Source of the DNA: Streptomyces sp. WMMB303
Lineage (GTDB): Bacteria > Actinomycetota > Actinomycetes > Streptomycetales > Streptomycetaceae
NCBI RefSeq assembly: GCF_029351045.1
Contig: NZ_JARKIN010000001.1
Location: 2,610,001-2,674,000 of the forward strand
Direction: 5' to 3'
DNA length: 64,000 bases
In this document: positions 1 to 9,532 of the stretch, one piece after another
Position numbering within the stretch: position 1 is the stretch's first letter
Layout: each line of letters opens with the position of its first letter
Made by a program: the position numbers and the translations under genes
Notes under the pieces: model-generated
Database searches by the model: none
Seen by the model: the letters and a program-made list of their open reading frames with translations, nothing else
Told to the model about the DNA's origin: nothing

Positions 1-365
1 AGTTCCTGCTGCGTGCCGAGCAGTTGGATCCCGCTGTGCGGCACTCGATGGCGGAACGGCTGGCGGACGATGTCATCGCGCGGACCGGCGCACCGGTGCC
101 GCAGGGGGTGCCCGCCGTCAGCTATCTGGCCGGGGTCGCTGCGGAGCGGCGGGAGCGGGAGGCTCGGCGGTCTTTCGGTTCGCCAGGAATGCCGCATTCC
201 TCGTCGCCGGAGCCGCAGCCCCAGCCGTCGCCCCAGCCCCAGCCCCAGCCGTCACCGTCCACGGCGACGCCGTCTCCGCCCGGCTCGGGGAGGGAGAGCT
301 CGGCCTCGGACGGGGGCGAGAACGGACCGTCTGCTCCGCGTACGGGCTTCGTGCCTCCTTCCTAG
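1..365 (+). CDS. RDD family membrane protein, C-terminal fragment
   Basis: The window opens inside this gene and only about the last 120 residues are visible, read from base 3 to the TAG at 363. The first half (LRAEQLDPAVRHSMAERL, then VPAVSYLAGVAAERR) resembles the soluble tail of streptomycete RDD-family membrane proteins encoded next to ahcY. The second half is a Pro/Gln/Ser repeat, encoded by CCCCAG-type repeats near 210-262, and is probably disordered. The RDD membrane domain itself would lie upstream, outside the window, so the family call rests on the tail and the gene neighbourhood. It converges on the gene that follows. Confidence 0.6.
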   Translation, partial: FLLRAEQLDPAVRHSMAERLADDVIARTGAPVPQGVPAVSYLAGVAAERREREARRSFGSPGMPHSSSPEPQPQPSPQPQPQPSPSTATPSPPGSGRESSASDGGENGPSAPRTGFVPPS

Positions 366-453
366 GCACTCTGCCGGACCGGCCGGGCAAGGGCTCCCGC
401 AGCCGGACCCCGTCAGAGCACGGGGGCTCATTCCCACGCGTGGCCTCCGCTCG

Positions 454-1074
454 CTATCCCTGGTCGAACACCGACGGGGGTGACTCCAGGTCCTCCAACT
501 CGATGCCCGGGGCGGCCAGGACGACGTCGCCGGCGAGGTGTACAGCGTGCTGCTCCCCCGTCTCCACTTCGTTGACCTGGTAGCTGTGCACGACGAGCGG
601 GCCGTTGTCGGTGGCGTGTGCTTCGCTGTCGGACAGCGCCCAGGACTGGTCCAGAGTGCGGGGAGCGAGAACGGGGGGTGTGAACGCGACGAGGCGCACG
701 CGGGTCGCCCGGTCACCGAGAGCCGGGCGCAGCAGCCGTGCGGTCGCGATGAGGAACGCGGGGGAAGCCCCGGTGAAGGAGTGCGCGGCGGCGTTGCCTT
801 CCTGTGCGTGCTCGCCCATGGGGTCGGAACGCACCCAGGTGACGCCGTCGAGTGCCGCTCCGCGGATCCGCCAGTTCGCGGCGCGGAGTTCGAGCCGGAT
901 CGGGCGGCCGAGATCGTCGAGGGTGAGGTCGACGGAGCCGCTGTGCTCACCCGCGGGGTCGGTGAGCTGCGAGACGTAGCGCCAGCCGGAGGGGCCGGTG
1001 GCGCAGTGGAAGTGTTCTTCTCCGAGAAGGGTGTGGTCGTGCGGATCGTGCAGCGAATAGCGGCCGCGGGGCAT
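454..1074 (-). CDS. conserved hypothetical protein, 206 aa
   Basis: I do not recognise a named family. The ATG at 1074 (MPRGRYSLHDPHDH) was chosen because the frame upstream of it is Arg/Pro-rich low-complexity sequence typical of non-coding high-GC frames. The protein has no signal peptide or membrane segment. It has alternating polar/hydrophobic stretches (WRYVSQLTDPAG, GSVDLTLDDLGRPIRLEL, LVVHSYQVNEVETG) that suggest a beta-rich soluble fold, perhaps a lipocalin-like barrel; this is only an inference. It lies downstream of ahcY on the same strand but is separated by 366 bp rich in inverted repeats, so it is probably a separate transcript. No clear Shine-Dalgarno sequence was seen. Confidence 0.65.
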   Translation of the reverse strand: MPRGRYSLHDPHDHTLLGEEHFHCATGPSGWRYVSQLTDPAGEHSGSVDLTLDDLGRPIRLELRAANWRIRGAALDGVTWVRSDPMGEHAQEGNAAAHSFTGASPAFLIATARLLRPALGDRATRVRLVAFTPPVLAPRTLDQSWALSDSEAHATDNGPLVVHSYQVNEVETGEQHAVHLAGDVVLAAPGIELEDLESPPSVFDQG

Positions 1075-1440
1075 GGGCGGTGTCCGGGGTCGGTGCGGTG
1101 ACGGGCAGGTCCCCGCGGGGGCGGAGGGCCTGGGCCGGTCCGAGGCAGGTCCGGGTCCGGCGGGGGTGCTGCCGCCGGGCTCGGCGCGCGGCCCGTAGGG
1201 CCGTGCGTGCTGAAGCGCGGACCGTACCGCCCTCCGGAGGTGTCGGAGACGGCTCGGCCGGGTGGTACCGGACTCGGCCCGGTACCACCGTACGGCCTTC
1301 CGCTGTCGGCACATCGGCGCGTACCGGCGGATCTCCGGCGCGCACCGCCGGAGATCCGTCAGCGCGTACCGGACGGGCCGGGCGCGCGGGTTCCGCACAG
1401 TCGCGTACGCCGCCCGCACCGGCCCGACCGGTTGCGGTGC
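1075..1440. repeat. Inverted-repeat-rich spacer downstream of ahcY
   Basis: This 366-bp spacer has no convincing gene. It contains two perfect inverted repeats. The first has 11-bp arms GGTGGTACCGG (1261-1271) and CCGGTACCACC (1279-1289) with a 7-nt loop. The second has 13-bp arms CGGATCTCCGGCG (1328-1340) and CGCCGGAGATCCG (1346-1358) with a 5-nt loop. The second is flanked on both sides by the direct repeat GCGCGTACCGG. Both would fold in RNA from either strand. The likely role is rho-independent termination of ahcY, although two hairpins plus direct repeats is more than a terminator needs. Confidence 0.6.
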
Positions 1441-2901
<1,461 letters not shown>

Positions 2902-3298
2902 TGCGAGCTGCTCCTCGGTGTCGAGAAATAAGGCTGGCTGGTCCGTGCTGCGGCGCCGGGGCGGTGCGGTGCCGGTCGCGCGGAGGCGCGCATCGTGACC
3001 GGGCACACTCGTCCCCTGCTCGCAGCTCAGTCCGTCGGAGGCCCTCTCTCCCTCGGTGGCCCGGGGTCCGGGCCTCCCGACCGCCATCAGCAGCGACGTC
3101 TGGCTCTACGAATCTACACCGCCCGTCCAGGGGACAAGACGGGCGGCGCCGACAGCAAGGGCGCCTCGGGGTCGGTTTTCGGCCGCTTGCTTTTTTGCCC
3201 GTCCGGCTGGTTCGGTGCACCCTGCGGCTTCTGCGACTGCGACTGCGATGGCGCGAGAACGCATCCCTCCACCCCTTGGCCGAGCTAGGAGTTCCCAC
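2902..3298. promoter_or_regulatory. divergent promoter region between ahcY and the PTS gene
   Basis: This is a 397-bp gene-free spacer. For ahcY a weak promoter can be proposed on the minus strand: TTGTCC (3132-3137) and TAGATT (3111-3116) with a short 15-bp spacer. The -35 lies in a hairpin with arms GCCCGTC (3121-3127) and GACGGGC (3138-3144). On the plus strand there is a T6 run near 3191 and three tandem CTGCGA units (3231-3248), about 50 bp before the PTS start. AGGAG at 3287-3291 is the ribosome-binding site of the PTS gene. Promoter calls are by eye and tentative. Confidence 0.35.
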
Positions 3299-5461
3299 GT
3301 GACCAGTCCTGCCGACCCCCGAGACGGAGCGGCTCCCCCGGCCGACCCGGGGCTGAAACTGCTTGCTGTGACGGCGTGTCCGACCGGTATCGCCCATACG
3401 TACATGGCGGCGGAAAAACTGACCCAGGCCGCACAATCCCGTGGTATCGCCATGAAGGTGGAGACCCAGGGGTCCATCGGCGCCGAGAACGTCCTGACTG
3501 ACAACGATGTCAACGCTGCGGACGGTGTGATCGTCGCCGCCGACAAGGACGTGGACCTCAGCCGGTTCGGCGGCAAGCGGGTGCTCTGCGTGGGAGTCGC
3601 GGAGGGCATCAGCGACCCCGGCGGGCTCCTCGACCGAGTACGCGAGGCCCCGGTGCACCCGGGCGGCGCGGCCTCGGCTCCGGCCGGAGACGCCCGCGTC
3701 GGCGACACCGGCGGCGGAAGCGGCGACGGGAGCGACGGCAGCCCCGGCCCGGCCGGGGCCAGGGGCCGGGAGCGCAGTGCCGGCTACAAGGCGCTGATGA
3801 ACGGTGTCTCGTACATGATCCCGTTCGTGGTGGTCGGCGGGCTGCTGATCGCGGTCTCGCTCGCGCTGGGCGGGAATCCGCAGGCCGACGGCGGTCTGGT
3901 GATCCCCGACGGCAGCTTCTGGAAGCACGTGAACGACATCGGCGTGATCGGGTTCACGCTGATGGTGCCGATCCTCTCCGGCTACATCGCCTACGCGATC
4001 GGCGACCGTCCCGCGCTGGTGCCCGGCATGATCGGCGGCTGGATCGCCAACACCGGCGAGCTGTACGACTCCGAGTCCGGTGCGGGCTTCATCGGCGCGA
4101 TCGTCACCGGGTTCCTGGCCGGGTACTTGGTGCGCTCGATCAAGCTGATACCGGTCTCGCGGTTCGTACGGCCCATCATGCCGATCATCGTGATCCCGAT
4201 CGTGGCGACCTCCGCGCTCGGCCTGTTCTTCATCTACGTCATCGGCAGGCCGATCTCCTGGGTCTTCGAGAACCTCACCGACTTCCTGGGCGGCATGACC
4301 GGGACCAGCGCCGCGCTGCTGGGCGTGGTGCTCGGGCTGATGATCGCCTTCGACATGGGCGGCCCGGTCAACAAGACCGCGTTCCTGTTCGGGGCCGGGC
4401 TGGTCTCCAAGAGCCCCGAGGTGATGGGGATGTGCGCGGCGGCCATCCCGGTGCCGCCGCTGGGACAGGGACTCGCGACGCTGCTGCGCCGCAGGCTCTA
4501 CTCCGACCAGGAGCGGGAGACCGGCCTGGCCGCACTGTTCATGGGCTTCTTCGGCATCACGGAGGGCGCCATCCCGTTCGCCGCCGCGCGGCCCGCCACG
4601 GTGATCCCGGCGAACATGCTCGGCGGCGCCGTCGCGGGCGGCATCGCCGGGCTGGCCTCGGTCGGGGACAACGTGCCGCACGGCGGGCCGATCGTGGCGG
4701 TGCTGGGCGCGGTCGACGGTGTGGCGATGTTCTTCGTGGCGCTGCTGATCGGTGCCGCGGTCACGGCAGCCACCACGGTCGGCCTGGCGACGCTCGGAGC
4801 ACGGCGTTCCGGGCAGGACACTCCCGGCGCGGACGCCGCGGAGCGTCCCGTGCCGGCCCAGCGCGTGGCGGCGCACAGCGCGAGCGGCACCGCGCCCGAG
4901 GCGGGCCCGTCAGCCGGGGAGCCCCAGGCCGCCGAGGACGCACCCGGGGCCGCGGGCACCGGCCCGGAAGGCGGCACCGCGCCCGAGGCCGCCGCGGAGT
5001 TCTCCGGGGTGCTCTCCGGCTATCTGTCAGCGGAGACCGTGCGCGAGCAGCTCGCGGCCGACGGCAAGGAAGCCGCTGTCCGGGAGATGGCCGAGCTGTT
5101 GGGCCGCAGCGGCGCGGTCGCCGACAGCGAGGCGCTCGTACAAGCCGCGCTCGCCCGCGAGGAGCAGGGCACGACGGGGCTCGGCGAGGAGATCGCCGTC
5201 CCGCATGCCAAGACGGACGCGGTCACCGCTCCGGTCGTCGGGTTCGCGCGGTCCGCCGAGGGCATCGAGTGGGGCTCGCTGGACGGGACCAGGGCGCGGC
5301 TGGTGTTCATGATCGCGGTCCCTGAGGCGGCGGCGGGCGACGAACACCTGCGGATCCTGGCGCTGCTGTCACGGAAGTTGACGGATCCCGCGTTCCGCGC
5401 CCGGTTGCTGGCGGCTCCGGACGAGGGCGCGGTGCTGGCCGCGCTCGCCGAGATCGGCTGA
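3299..5461 (+). CDS. fructose-type PTS permease, domains IIB-IIC-IIA
   Basis: This membrane sugar transporter phosphorylates its substrate during uptake, with phosphate passing from HPr through IIA and IIB. Order in the 720-aa chain: IIB with the phospho-cysteine C27 in TACPTGIAHT; a flexible Gly/Asp-rich linker; a multi-spanning IIC (about residues 160-510); an Ala/Gly/Pro linker; and a C-terminal IIA with phospho-histidine H636 in VPHAKTD. GTG 3299 was chosen because AGGAG lies 7 nt upstream and IIB starts right after it. The gene stands alone: no fruK-like kinase or DeoR regulator is beside it. The domain order differs from IIA-IIB-IIC permeases. The substrate may be fructose or mannose, and manA lies two genes away. 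A terminator hairpin follows. Confidence 0.88.
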   Translation: MTSPADPRDGAAPPADPGLKLLAVTACPTGIAHTYMAAEKLTQAAQSRGIAMKVETQGSIGAENVLTDNDVNAADGVIVAADKDVDLSRFGGKRVLCVGVAEGISDPGGLLDRVREAPVHPGGAASAPAGDARVGDTGGGSGDGSDGSPGPAGARGRERSAGYKALMNGVSYMIPFVVVGGLLIAVSLALGGNPQADGGLVIPDGSFWKHVNDIGVIGFTLMVPILSGYIAYAIGDRPALVPGMIGGWIANTGELYDSESGAGFIGAIVTGFLAGYLVRSIKLIPVSRFVRPIMPIIVIPIVATSALGLFFIYVIGRPISWVFENLTDFLGGMTGTSAALLGVVLGLMIAFDMGGPVNKTAFLFGAGLVSKSPEVMGMCAAAIPVPPLGQGLATLLRRRLYSDQERETGLAALFMGFFGITEGAIPFAAARPATVIPANMLGGAVAGGIAGLASVGDNVPHGGPIVAVLGAVDGVAMFFVALLIGAAVTAATTVGLATLGARRSGQDTPGADAAERPVPAQRVAAHSASGTAPEAGPSAGEPQAAEDAPGAAGTGPEGGTAPEAAAEFSGVLSGYLSAETVREQLAADGKEAAVREMAELLGRSGAVADSEALVQAALAREEQGTTGLGEEIAVPHAKTDAVTAPVVGFARSAEGIEWGSLDGTRARLVFMIAVPEAAAGDEHLRILALLSRKLTDPAFRARLLAAPDEGAVLAALAEIG

Positions 5462-5517
5462 GCCCGGCGCACCGTCGGCGCCGGGACAGCACCCCACCGC
5501 GGCAGTGCCGACGCCAC

Positions 5518-5554
5518 GAGGGGGCCCGCCCACGATCCCACGGGGCGGGCCCTC
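5518..5554. terminator. bidirectional terminator hairpin
   Basis: An inverted repeat lies in the convergent gap between the PTS gene (ends 5461) and the cation transporter (ends 5619). Arms GAGGGGGCCCGCC and GGGCGGGCCCTC are separated by a short loop. There is no U-tract, as is usual in streptomycetes. Confidence 0.75.
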
Positions 5555-5618
5555 GCGCCGCACGCGGCGGCCGCGCGGGCCCGGCGCAACCGGGAGGGCG
5601 GACGGCCCGGTGGCCCGG

Positions 5619-6605
5619 TCAGGCGCCGGGGCCGCGACCGGACGCGTCAGCCGGTTCCGCCGCCGACGCCGCCGGCTCCGGCCCGGTGTCCTGCTCCGCA
5701 CGGTAGACGTCCGGCTCCAGGTAGATGACCCGGGCGATCGGGACGGCTTCGCGGACGCGGTGTTCCGCGGCGTCGATGGCACGGGCCACCTGTGCGGCCG
5801 TGTCGTCGTGCCGGACGGCGACCTTGGCGGCCACCAGCAGCTCCTCGGGGCCCAGGTGCAGGGTGCGCATGTGGATGACGCGGGTGACCGTCTCCCCGTC
5901 GACGAGCGCGGCGCGGATCCGGTCCCGTTCGGCCGGGGCGGCTGACTCGCCCAGCAGCAGCGACTTGGTCTCCGCCGCGAGGACCAGTGCGATGACGACG
6001 AGCAGCGCACCGATGCACATGGTGCCCACACCGTCCCAGACGCCGTTGCCGGTGAGCAGGGCGAGGCCGACGCCGCCGAGGGCGAGGAGGAGGCCGACGA
6101 GCGCGCCGAGGTCCTCCAGCAGCACGACCGGCAGTTCGGGCGCCTTGGCGCGGCGTACGAACTGGGTCCAGCTCTGCTTCCCGCGGATCTCGTTGGACTC
6201 CCGGACGGCGGTCCGGAAGGAGAAGCCCTCGGCCACCACGGCGAAGACGAGCACGCCGACCGGCCAGTACCAGTGCTCGATCTCGTGCGGGTGGGCGATC
6301 TTCTCGTAGCCCTCGTAGAGCGCGAAGACGCCACCGACGGTGAACAGGACGATGGAGACCAGGAAGCCGTAGATGTAGCGCTCCCGGCCGTAGCCGAAGG
6401 GGTGTTCCTCGTTGGCTTCCTTCTTGGCCTTCTTGCCGCCCAGCAACAGGAGGGCCTGGTTCCCGGAGTCGGCCACGGAGTGGACGCCCTCGGCCAGCAT
6501 GGAGGCCGAGCCGCTGAAGGCCGCCGCGACGAACTTGGCGACGGCGATGGCCAGGTTGGCGCCCAGCGCGGCGACGATCGCCTTTGTTCCGCCTGATGCA
6601 CTCAC
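5619..6605 (-). CDS. cation diffusion facilitator (Zn/Co/Cd efflux) family transporter
   Basis: A predicted inner-membrane metal/proton antiporter of 328 residues. The first membrane helices contain the family metal site H42/D46 (EGVHSVADSGNQ). Further helices follow (GFLVSIVLFTVGG, VGLLLALGGVGLALL, IGALLVVIALVLAAET), and a cytoplasmic C-terminal domain with a ferredoxin-like fold (residues ~225-300: TRVIHMRTLHLGPEELLVAAKVAV). The tail is Ala/Pro-rich. The start is GTG 6605 with AGGGA about 10 nt upstream. It lies 39 bp downstream of manA on the same strand and may be read as the last gene of the mannose operon. The metal cannot be told from sequence alone. Confidence 0.9.
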   Translation of the reverse strand: MSASGGTKAIVAALGANLAIAVAKFVAAAFSGSASMLAEGVHSVADSGNQALLLLGGKKAKKEANEEHPFGYGRERYIYGFLVSIVLFTVGGVFALYEGYEKIAHPHEIEHWYWPVGVLVFAVVAEGFSFRTAVRESNEIRGKQSWTQFVRRAKAPELPVVLLEDLGALVGLLLALGGVGLALLTGNGVWDGVGTMCIGALLVVIALVLAAETKSLLLGESAAPAERDRIRAALVDGETVTRVIHMRTLHLGPEELLVAAKVAVRHDDTAAQVARAIDAAEHRVREAVPIARVIYLEPDVYRAEQDTGPEPAASAAEPADASGRGPGA

Positions 6606-6644
6606 GAGTGAGAGGTCCCTTCCTGCTGCTGTGCGACCGTCCGA

Positions 6645-7829
6645 TCAGACGGCAGCGGTGGCGCGGAAGAGCGTACCGTCACCCGAGATCCGTACCGCCT
6701 CGTCCACCGGGATGTAGGCGGACTGCCCGGGTGCGAGGGTGAGTTCCGCCCTGCCGTCGGCCCCGCCGTGCAAAACGACGGCTCCCGCGGTGCACAGCAG
6801 GATCTGCGCGGCGGACGGGTCCAGTGGGTGCGCAGGGGCGTCGGGGACGAGGACGAAGCGGGAGAGCCGGAACTCTCCGGCGGGGGTCTCGTAGACCTCC
6901 TCACCGCTCGCCTCGTCGGCCTCGGGCCGCAGTACGCCCGGCTCGGTGTGCTCGAAGCGCACGATGCGCAGCAGTTCGGGCACGTCCACGTGCTTGGGCG
7001 TCAGGCCGCAGCGCAGCACGTTGTCGGAGCCGGCCATGATCTCGACGCCGAGACCGCTGAGGTAGGCGTGCGGCACCCCGGCGGCGAGGTACAGCGCCTC
7101 GCCGGGACGCAGCACGACGTGGTTGAGGAGCATCGCGGCGAGCACTCCGGGGTCGCCCGGGTAGTGGTGCGCGATGTCCGCGTACACCGCGTACTCGGGG
7201 CGGGCTGCGGCGGCTTCGGCGGCCGCGGAGACGGTGGCGTGCATCGCGTCCCGGTCCGCCGTCAGCAGGGCGGAGAGCACTTCGCGCAGTGCCTCGCCGC
7301 CGGGGCGGGCGTGCAGGATGTCGACGTAGGGCTTCAGTCCGGGCACGCCGAGTCCGTCCAGCAGCGCGGCGGCCTCCTCGGGGTGCCGGAATCCGCACAG
7401 TCCCTCGAACGGGGTCAGGGCGCAGAGGAGTTCGGGCTTGTGGCTGTCGTCCTTGTAGTTGCGCTCAGGAGCCTCCAGCGGGATACCGCGCGCCTCCTCG
7501 TCGGCGTAGCCCTGCGCAGCCTGCGTGCTGTCGGGGTGCACCTGGAGGGAGAGCGGGGCCGCGGCTGCCAGCAGCTTCAGCAGGAAAGGCAGCCGGGGGC
7601 CGTAGCTGCGCACCGTCGGGGTGCCCAGTTCCCGCTCCGGAGCGGCGTCGATCACCTCGGACAGCGGGCGCGGTCCGGCGCCCCGGTCGATGCGGGAGGG
7701 TGCGCCGGGGTGTGCCCCCATCCACAGTTCGGCCTGCGGGCGGCCGGTGGGCTCCTGACCGAGCAGTTCCGGGATGGCGGTGGTGGAGCCCCAGGCGTAG
7801 GGCCTGACGGAGTTCTCCAGACGGTCCAT
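6645..7829 (-). CDS. manA: mannose-6-phosphate isomerase, class I
   Basis: A zinc enzyme that interconverts fructose-6-phosphate and mannose-6-phosphate, the entry step to GDP-mannose. The 394-aa chain shows the zinc ligands expected of type I isomerases: Gln and His in LSLQVHPDS, Glu in HKPELLCALTPF, and His in AAGVPHAYLSGLG. The N-terminus MDRLENSVRPYAWGS is typical, which supports the ATG at 7829. With the SIS protein, the Trm112 protein and manB upstream on the same strand, it forms a mannose-activation group that supplies cell-wall and protein-mannosylation sugar donors. Confidence 0.95.
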   Translation of the reverse strand: MDRLENSVRPYAWGSTTAIPELLGQEPTGRPQAELWMGAHPGAPSRIDRGAGPRPLSEVIDAAPERELGTPTVRSYGPRLPFLLKLLAAAAPLSLQVHPDSTQAAQGYADEEARGIPLEAPERNYKDDSHKPELLCALTPFEGLCGFRHPEEAAALLDGLGVPGLKPYVDILHARPGGEALREVLSALLTADRDAMHATVSAAAEAAAARPEYAVYADIAHHYPGDPGVLAAMLLNHVVLRPGEALYLAAGVPHAYLSGLGVEIMAGSDNVLRCGLTPKHVDVPELLRIVRFEHTEPGVLRPEADEASGEEVYETPAGEFRLSRFVLVPDAPAHPLDPSAAQILLCTAGAVVLHGGADGRAELTLAPGQSAYIPVDEAVRISGDGTLFRATAAV

Positions 7830-7906
7830 GAGAGGTGCTGTTCCTGTCGTGCGGGGAGGGGTTCCGTGCGGGGTGCGGCGGGCGCGGCGTCATGCCGGGT
7901 GCCGCC

Positions 7907-9112
7907 TCACGCCCGAGTGTCGCGTCCTGCCCAAGGGGAGTCGCTGTCGGCGAGCGTGAGGTGAACGGCGGCGAAATCGGCGGTGGCGATCAGTTCGGCG
8001 GCCGCCTCCAGCGGACCGCTGCCCTCGGCCGGTTCCAGCTCGCTGAGCGCCGCTCCGTGCGCGTAGGCCAGGTCGCGGGCCGGCACGGTCGCGGATTCGC
8101 CGCCGGGAGACGCCTCACGTAGCAGGACGACGCGGACGCGGGTCGTCTGCTCGTCCTCGACCCGGTCGCGGAAGAAGTCGTCCTGGCCGGAGGCCGGGGC
8201 GAAGGGACCGGTCAGCAGCGCTCCGTGGGCGGTCAGGGCCTCGGGCAGGCCCGCCGCGAGCGCGGGGCGGCCGCAGAGCGCGGCCAGGACCGCGGACCAG
8301 TGCCGCGCCGCGGCGCCCGCGACGCCGCCCTCGCTCCACAGCAGCGGCAGCGAGCCGGCCAGTTCGACGGCCAGGGTCTTGCCGGGGTTGCTGTAGGTCG
8401 GGACGGCCGGTCCGCAGCGTTCGGCGACCTCGTCCAGCCGGTCGGCGAGCCGGGCGAGGTCCGCCGGGCCGCTGCGGGTCAGTCCGAGGCGGTCGCAGAG
8501 CAGCAGCAGCGGGGTGAGCAGGCTCCAGAAGGTGCCGGGTCCGCCGCCGGGCGGAGCCGCGGGGGCCGCCGGATCCAGCGGGTGCTCGGGGCGGTCCGGC
8601 GAGGAGTGGACCTCGTGGGGGGCCGGGGCCGGGGGCAGGGTGAGGCCGCGGGTCTCACCGAGCGCGTCGGTCAGCGGGGTGCCGCGCGGGGTGACGGCGA
8701 CGACGGTGCAGCCGCGCCGGTACGCGTGGTCGAGCAGCGCCGTGAGGCCGGGTTCGGTGCCGTCCGGGGTGACGAGCAGCAGCAGGTCCAGCGGGCCCGC
8801 CCAGCCCGGCAGGGTCCAGCGCAGTGCGTCGCCCGCGGCCTGGGCGCCGGTGGGGCGCAGAGCGGTGACGGGCAGAGAGCCGTTGGTGAGGGCGCCCAGC
8901 AGGTCGGCGACGCACGCGGTGGCGGCCCCCGGACCGGCGACCAGGAGCGCGCGGGGGCGGCCCTCCGGCCGGAGCGTGTCCACGCCTGCCTCGGCTGCCT
9001 GCCGGATGCCGGTGCGGACGTGCGCGCCGGCTTGTGCGGCGCCGCGCAGCAGACCGCGGACGTCGGCGCGGGCCAGGTCCTCGGGGGCGTCGAGGAGCGT
9101 CTCGTCGAGCAT
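7907..9112 (-). CDS. SIS-domain protein, phosphosugar isomerase-like
   Basis: A predicted soluble protein of 401 residues with a weakly conserved sugar-isomerase (SIS) architecture. There is an N-terminal phosphosugar-binding half (ALLVAGPGAATACVADLLGAL, DLLLLVTPDGTEPGLTALLDHAYRRGCTVVAVTPRGTPL) and a second half resembling bifunctional phosphoglucose/phosphomannose isomerases (SNPGKTLAVELAGSLPLLWSEGGVAGAAARHWSAV, in part). The start ATG 9112 was chosen at MLDETLLDAPEDLARAD; sequence upstream of it is low complexity. It is conserved between manA and manB across actinobacteria. It could be a real isomerase or a binding/regulatory paralogue; I cannot decide from the sequence. Confidence 0.82.
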   Translation of the reverse strand: MLDETLLDAPEDLARADVRGLLRGAAQAGAHVRTGIRQAAEAGVDTLRPEGRPRALLVAGPGAATACVADLLGALTNGSLPVTALRPTGAQAAGDALRWTLPGWAGPLDLLLLVTPDGTEPGLTALLDHAYRRGCTVVAVTPRGTPLTDALGETRGLTLPPAPAPHEVHSSPDRPEHPLDPAAPAAPPGGGPGTFWSLLTPLLLLCDRLGLTRSGPADLARLADRLDEVAERCGPAVPTYSNPGKTLAVELAGSLPLLWSEGGVAGAAARHWSAVLAALCGRPALAAGLPEALTAHGALLTGPFAPASGQDDFFRDRVEDEQTTRVRVVLLREASPGGESATVPARDLAYAHGAALSELEPAEGSGPLEAAAELIATADFAAVHLTLADSDSPWAGRDTRA

Positions 9113-9246
9113 CTTCCGTGGCCTCCGATCGGCTTCCGGTGCTACGCGCCGCGGCAGCGGCCGCTGGGCGGCTCCGGCGGCTCGCTTCCCGGCTCTGGTG
9201 GGCCGGCGCGTCCCGGTGGGGGCGCCGCGTGCCGCCGCGTGACGGC

Positions 9247-9420
9247 TCAGGCGGGCCGGCGGGCCTCGTCCACCAGGAGCACCGGGATGCCGTCGCGTAC
9301 GGGGTAGGCCAGGCCGCACTCCGCGTCCCCGGTGCACTGCAGTTCGTCGCCCTCCTCGCGCAGCGGCGCGTGGCACGCCGGACAGGCGAGGATCTCCAGG
9401 AGTCCGGCTTCGAGCGGCAT
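9247..9420 (-). CDS. Trm112-family small zinc-ribbon protein
   Basis: A 57-residue protein starting at ATG 9420 ([20 protein letters not shown]). The four cysteines (CPAC, then LQC and AEC) and the ending [17 protein letters not shown] match the Trm112/YcaR (UPF0434) family. Eukaryotic members activate methyltransferases; the bacterial role is not settled. It sits between the SIS gene and manB, as in many actinobacteria. The spacer upstream of its start carries a GCTGCG hexamer repeat. Confidence 0.9.
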   Translation of the reverse strand: MPLEAGLLEILACPACHAPLREEGDELQCTGDAECGLAYPVRDGIPVLLVDEARRPA

Positions 9421-9443
9421 GTCTTCCTCCAGGTGCGGTGTGC

Positions 9444-9480
9444 GCTGCGGCTGCGGCTGCGGCTGCGTTGCGGCTGCGGT
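9444..9480. repeat. GCTGCG hexamer microsatellite
   Basis: Four perfect tandem GCTGCG units (9444-9467) and one more after a 4-nt break lie upstream of the Trm112-family gene, in its presumed 5' leader. Similar CTGCGA units occur at 3231-3248. No function is evident. Copy number could vary between strains. Confidence 0.8.
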
Positions 9481-9532
9481 GACTGTGCCGTCAGGGTACC
9501 GCCGGGTGCGGTCGGCGGTACCGGGGCGGTCC

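Noticed and set aside
2902..3060. SAH riboswitch in the ahcY leader
   Set aside because: CCGAGGAGC occurs near the ahcY start, recalling part of the SAH-riboswitch consensus, but it sits where the ribosome-binding site must be and I could not draw the rest of the pseudoknot. A covariance-model search would decide.
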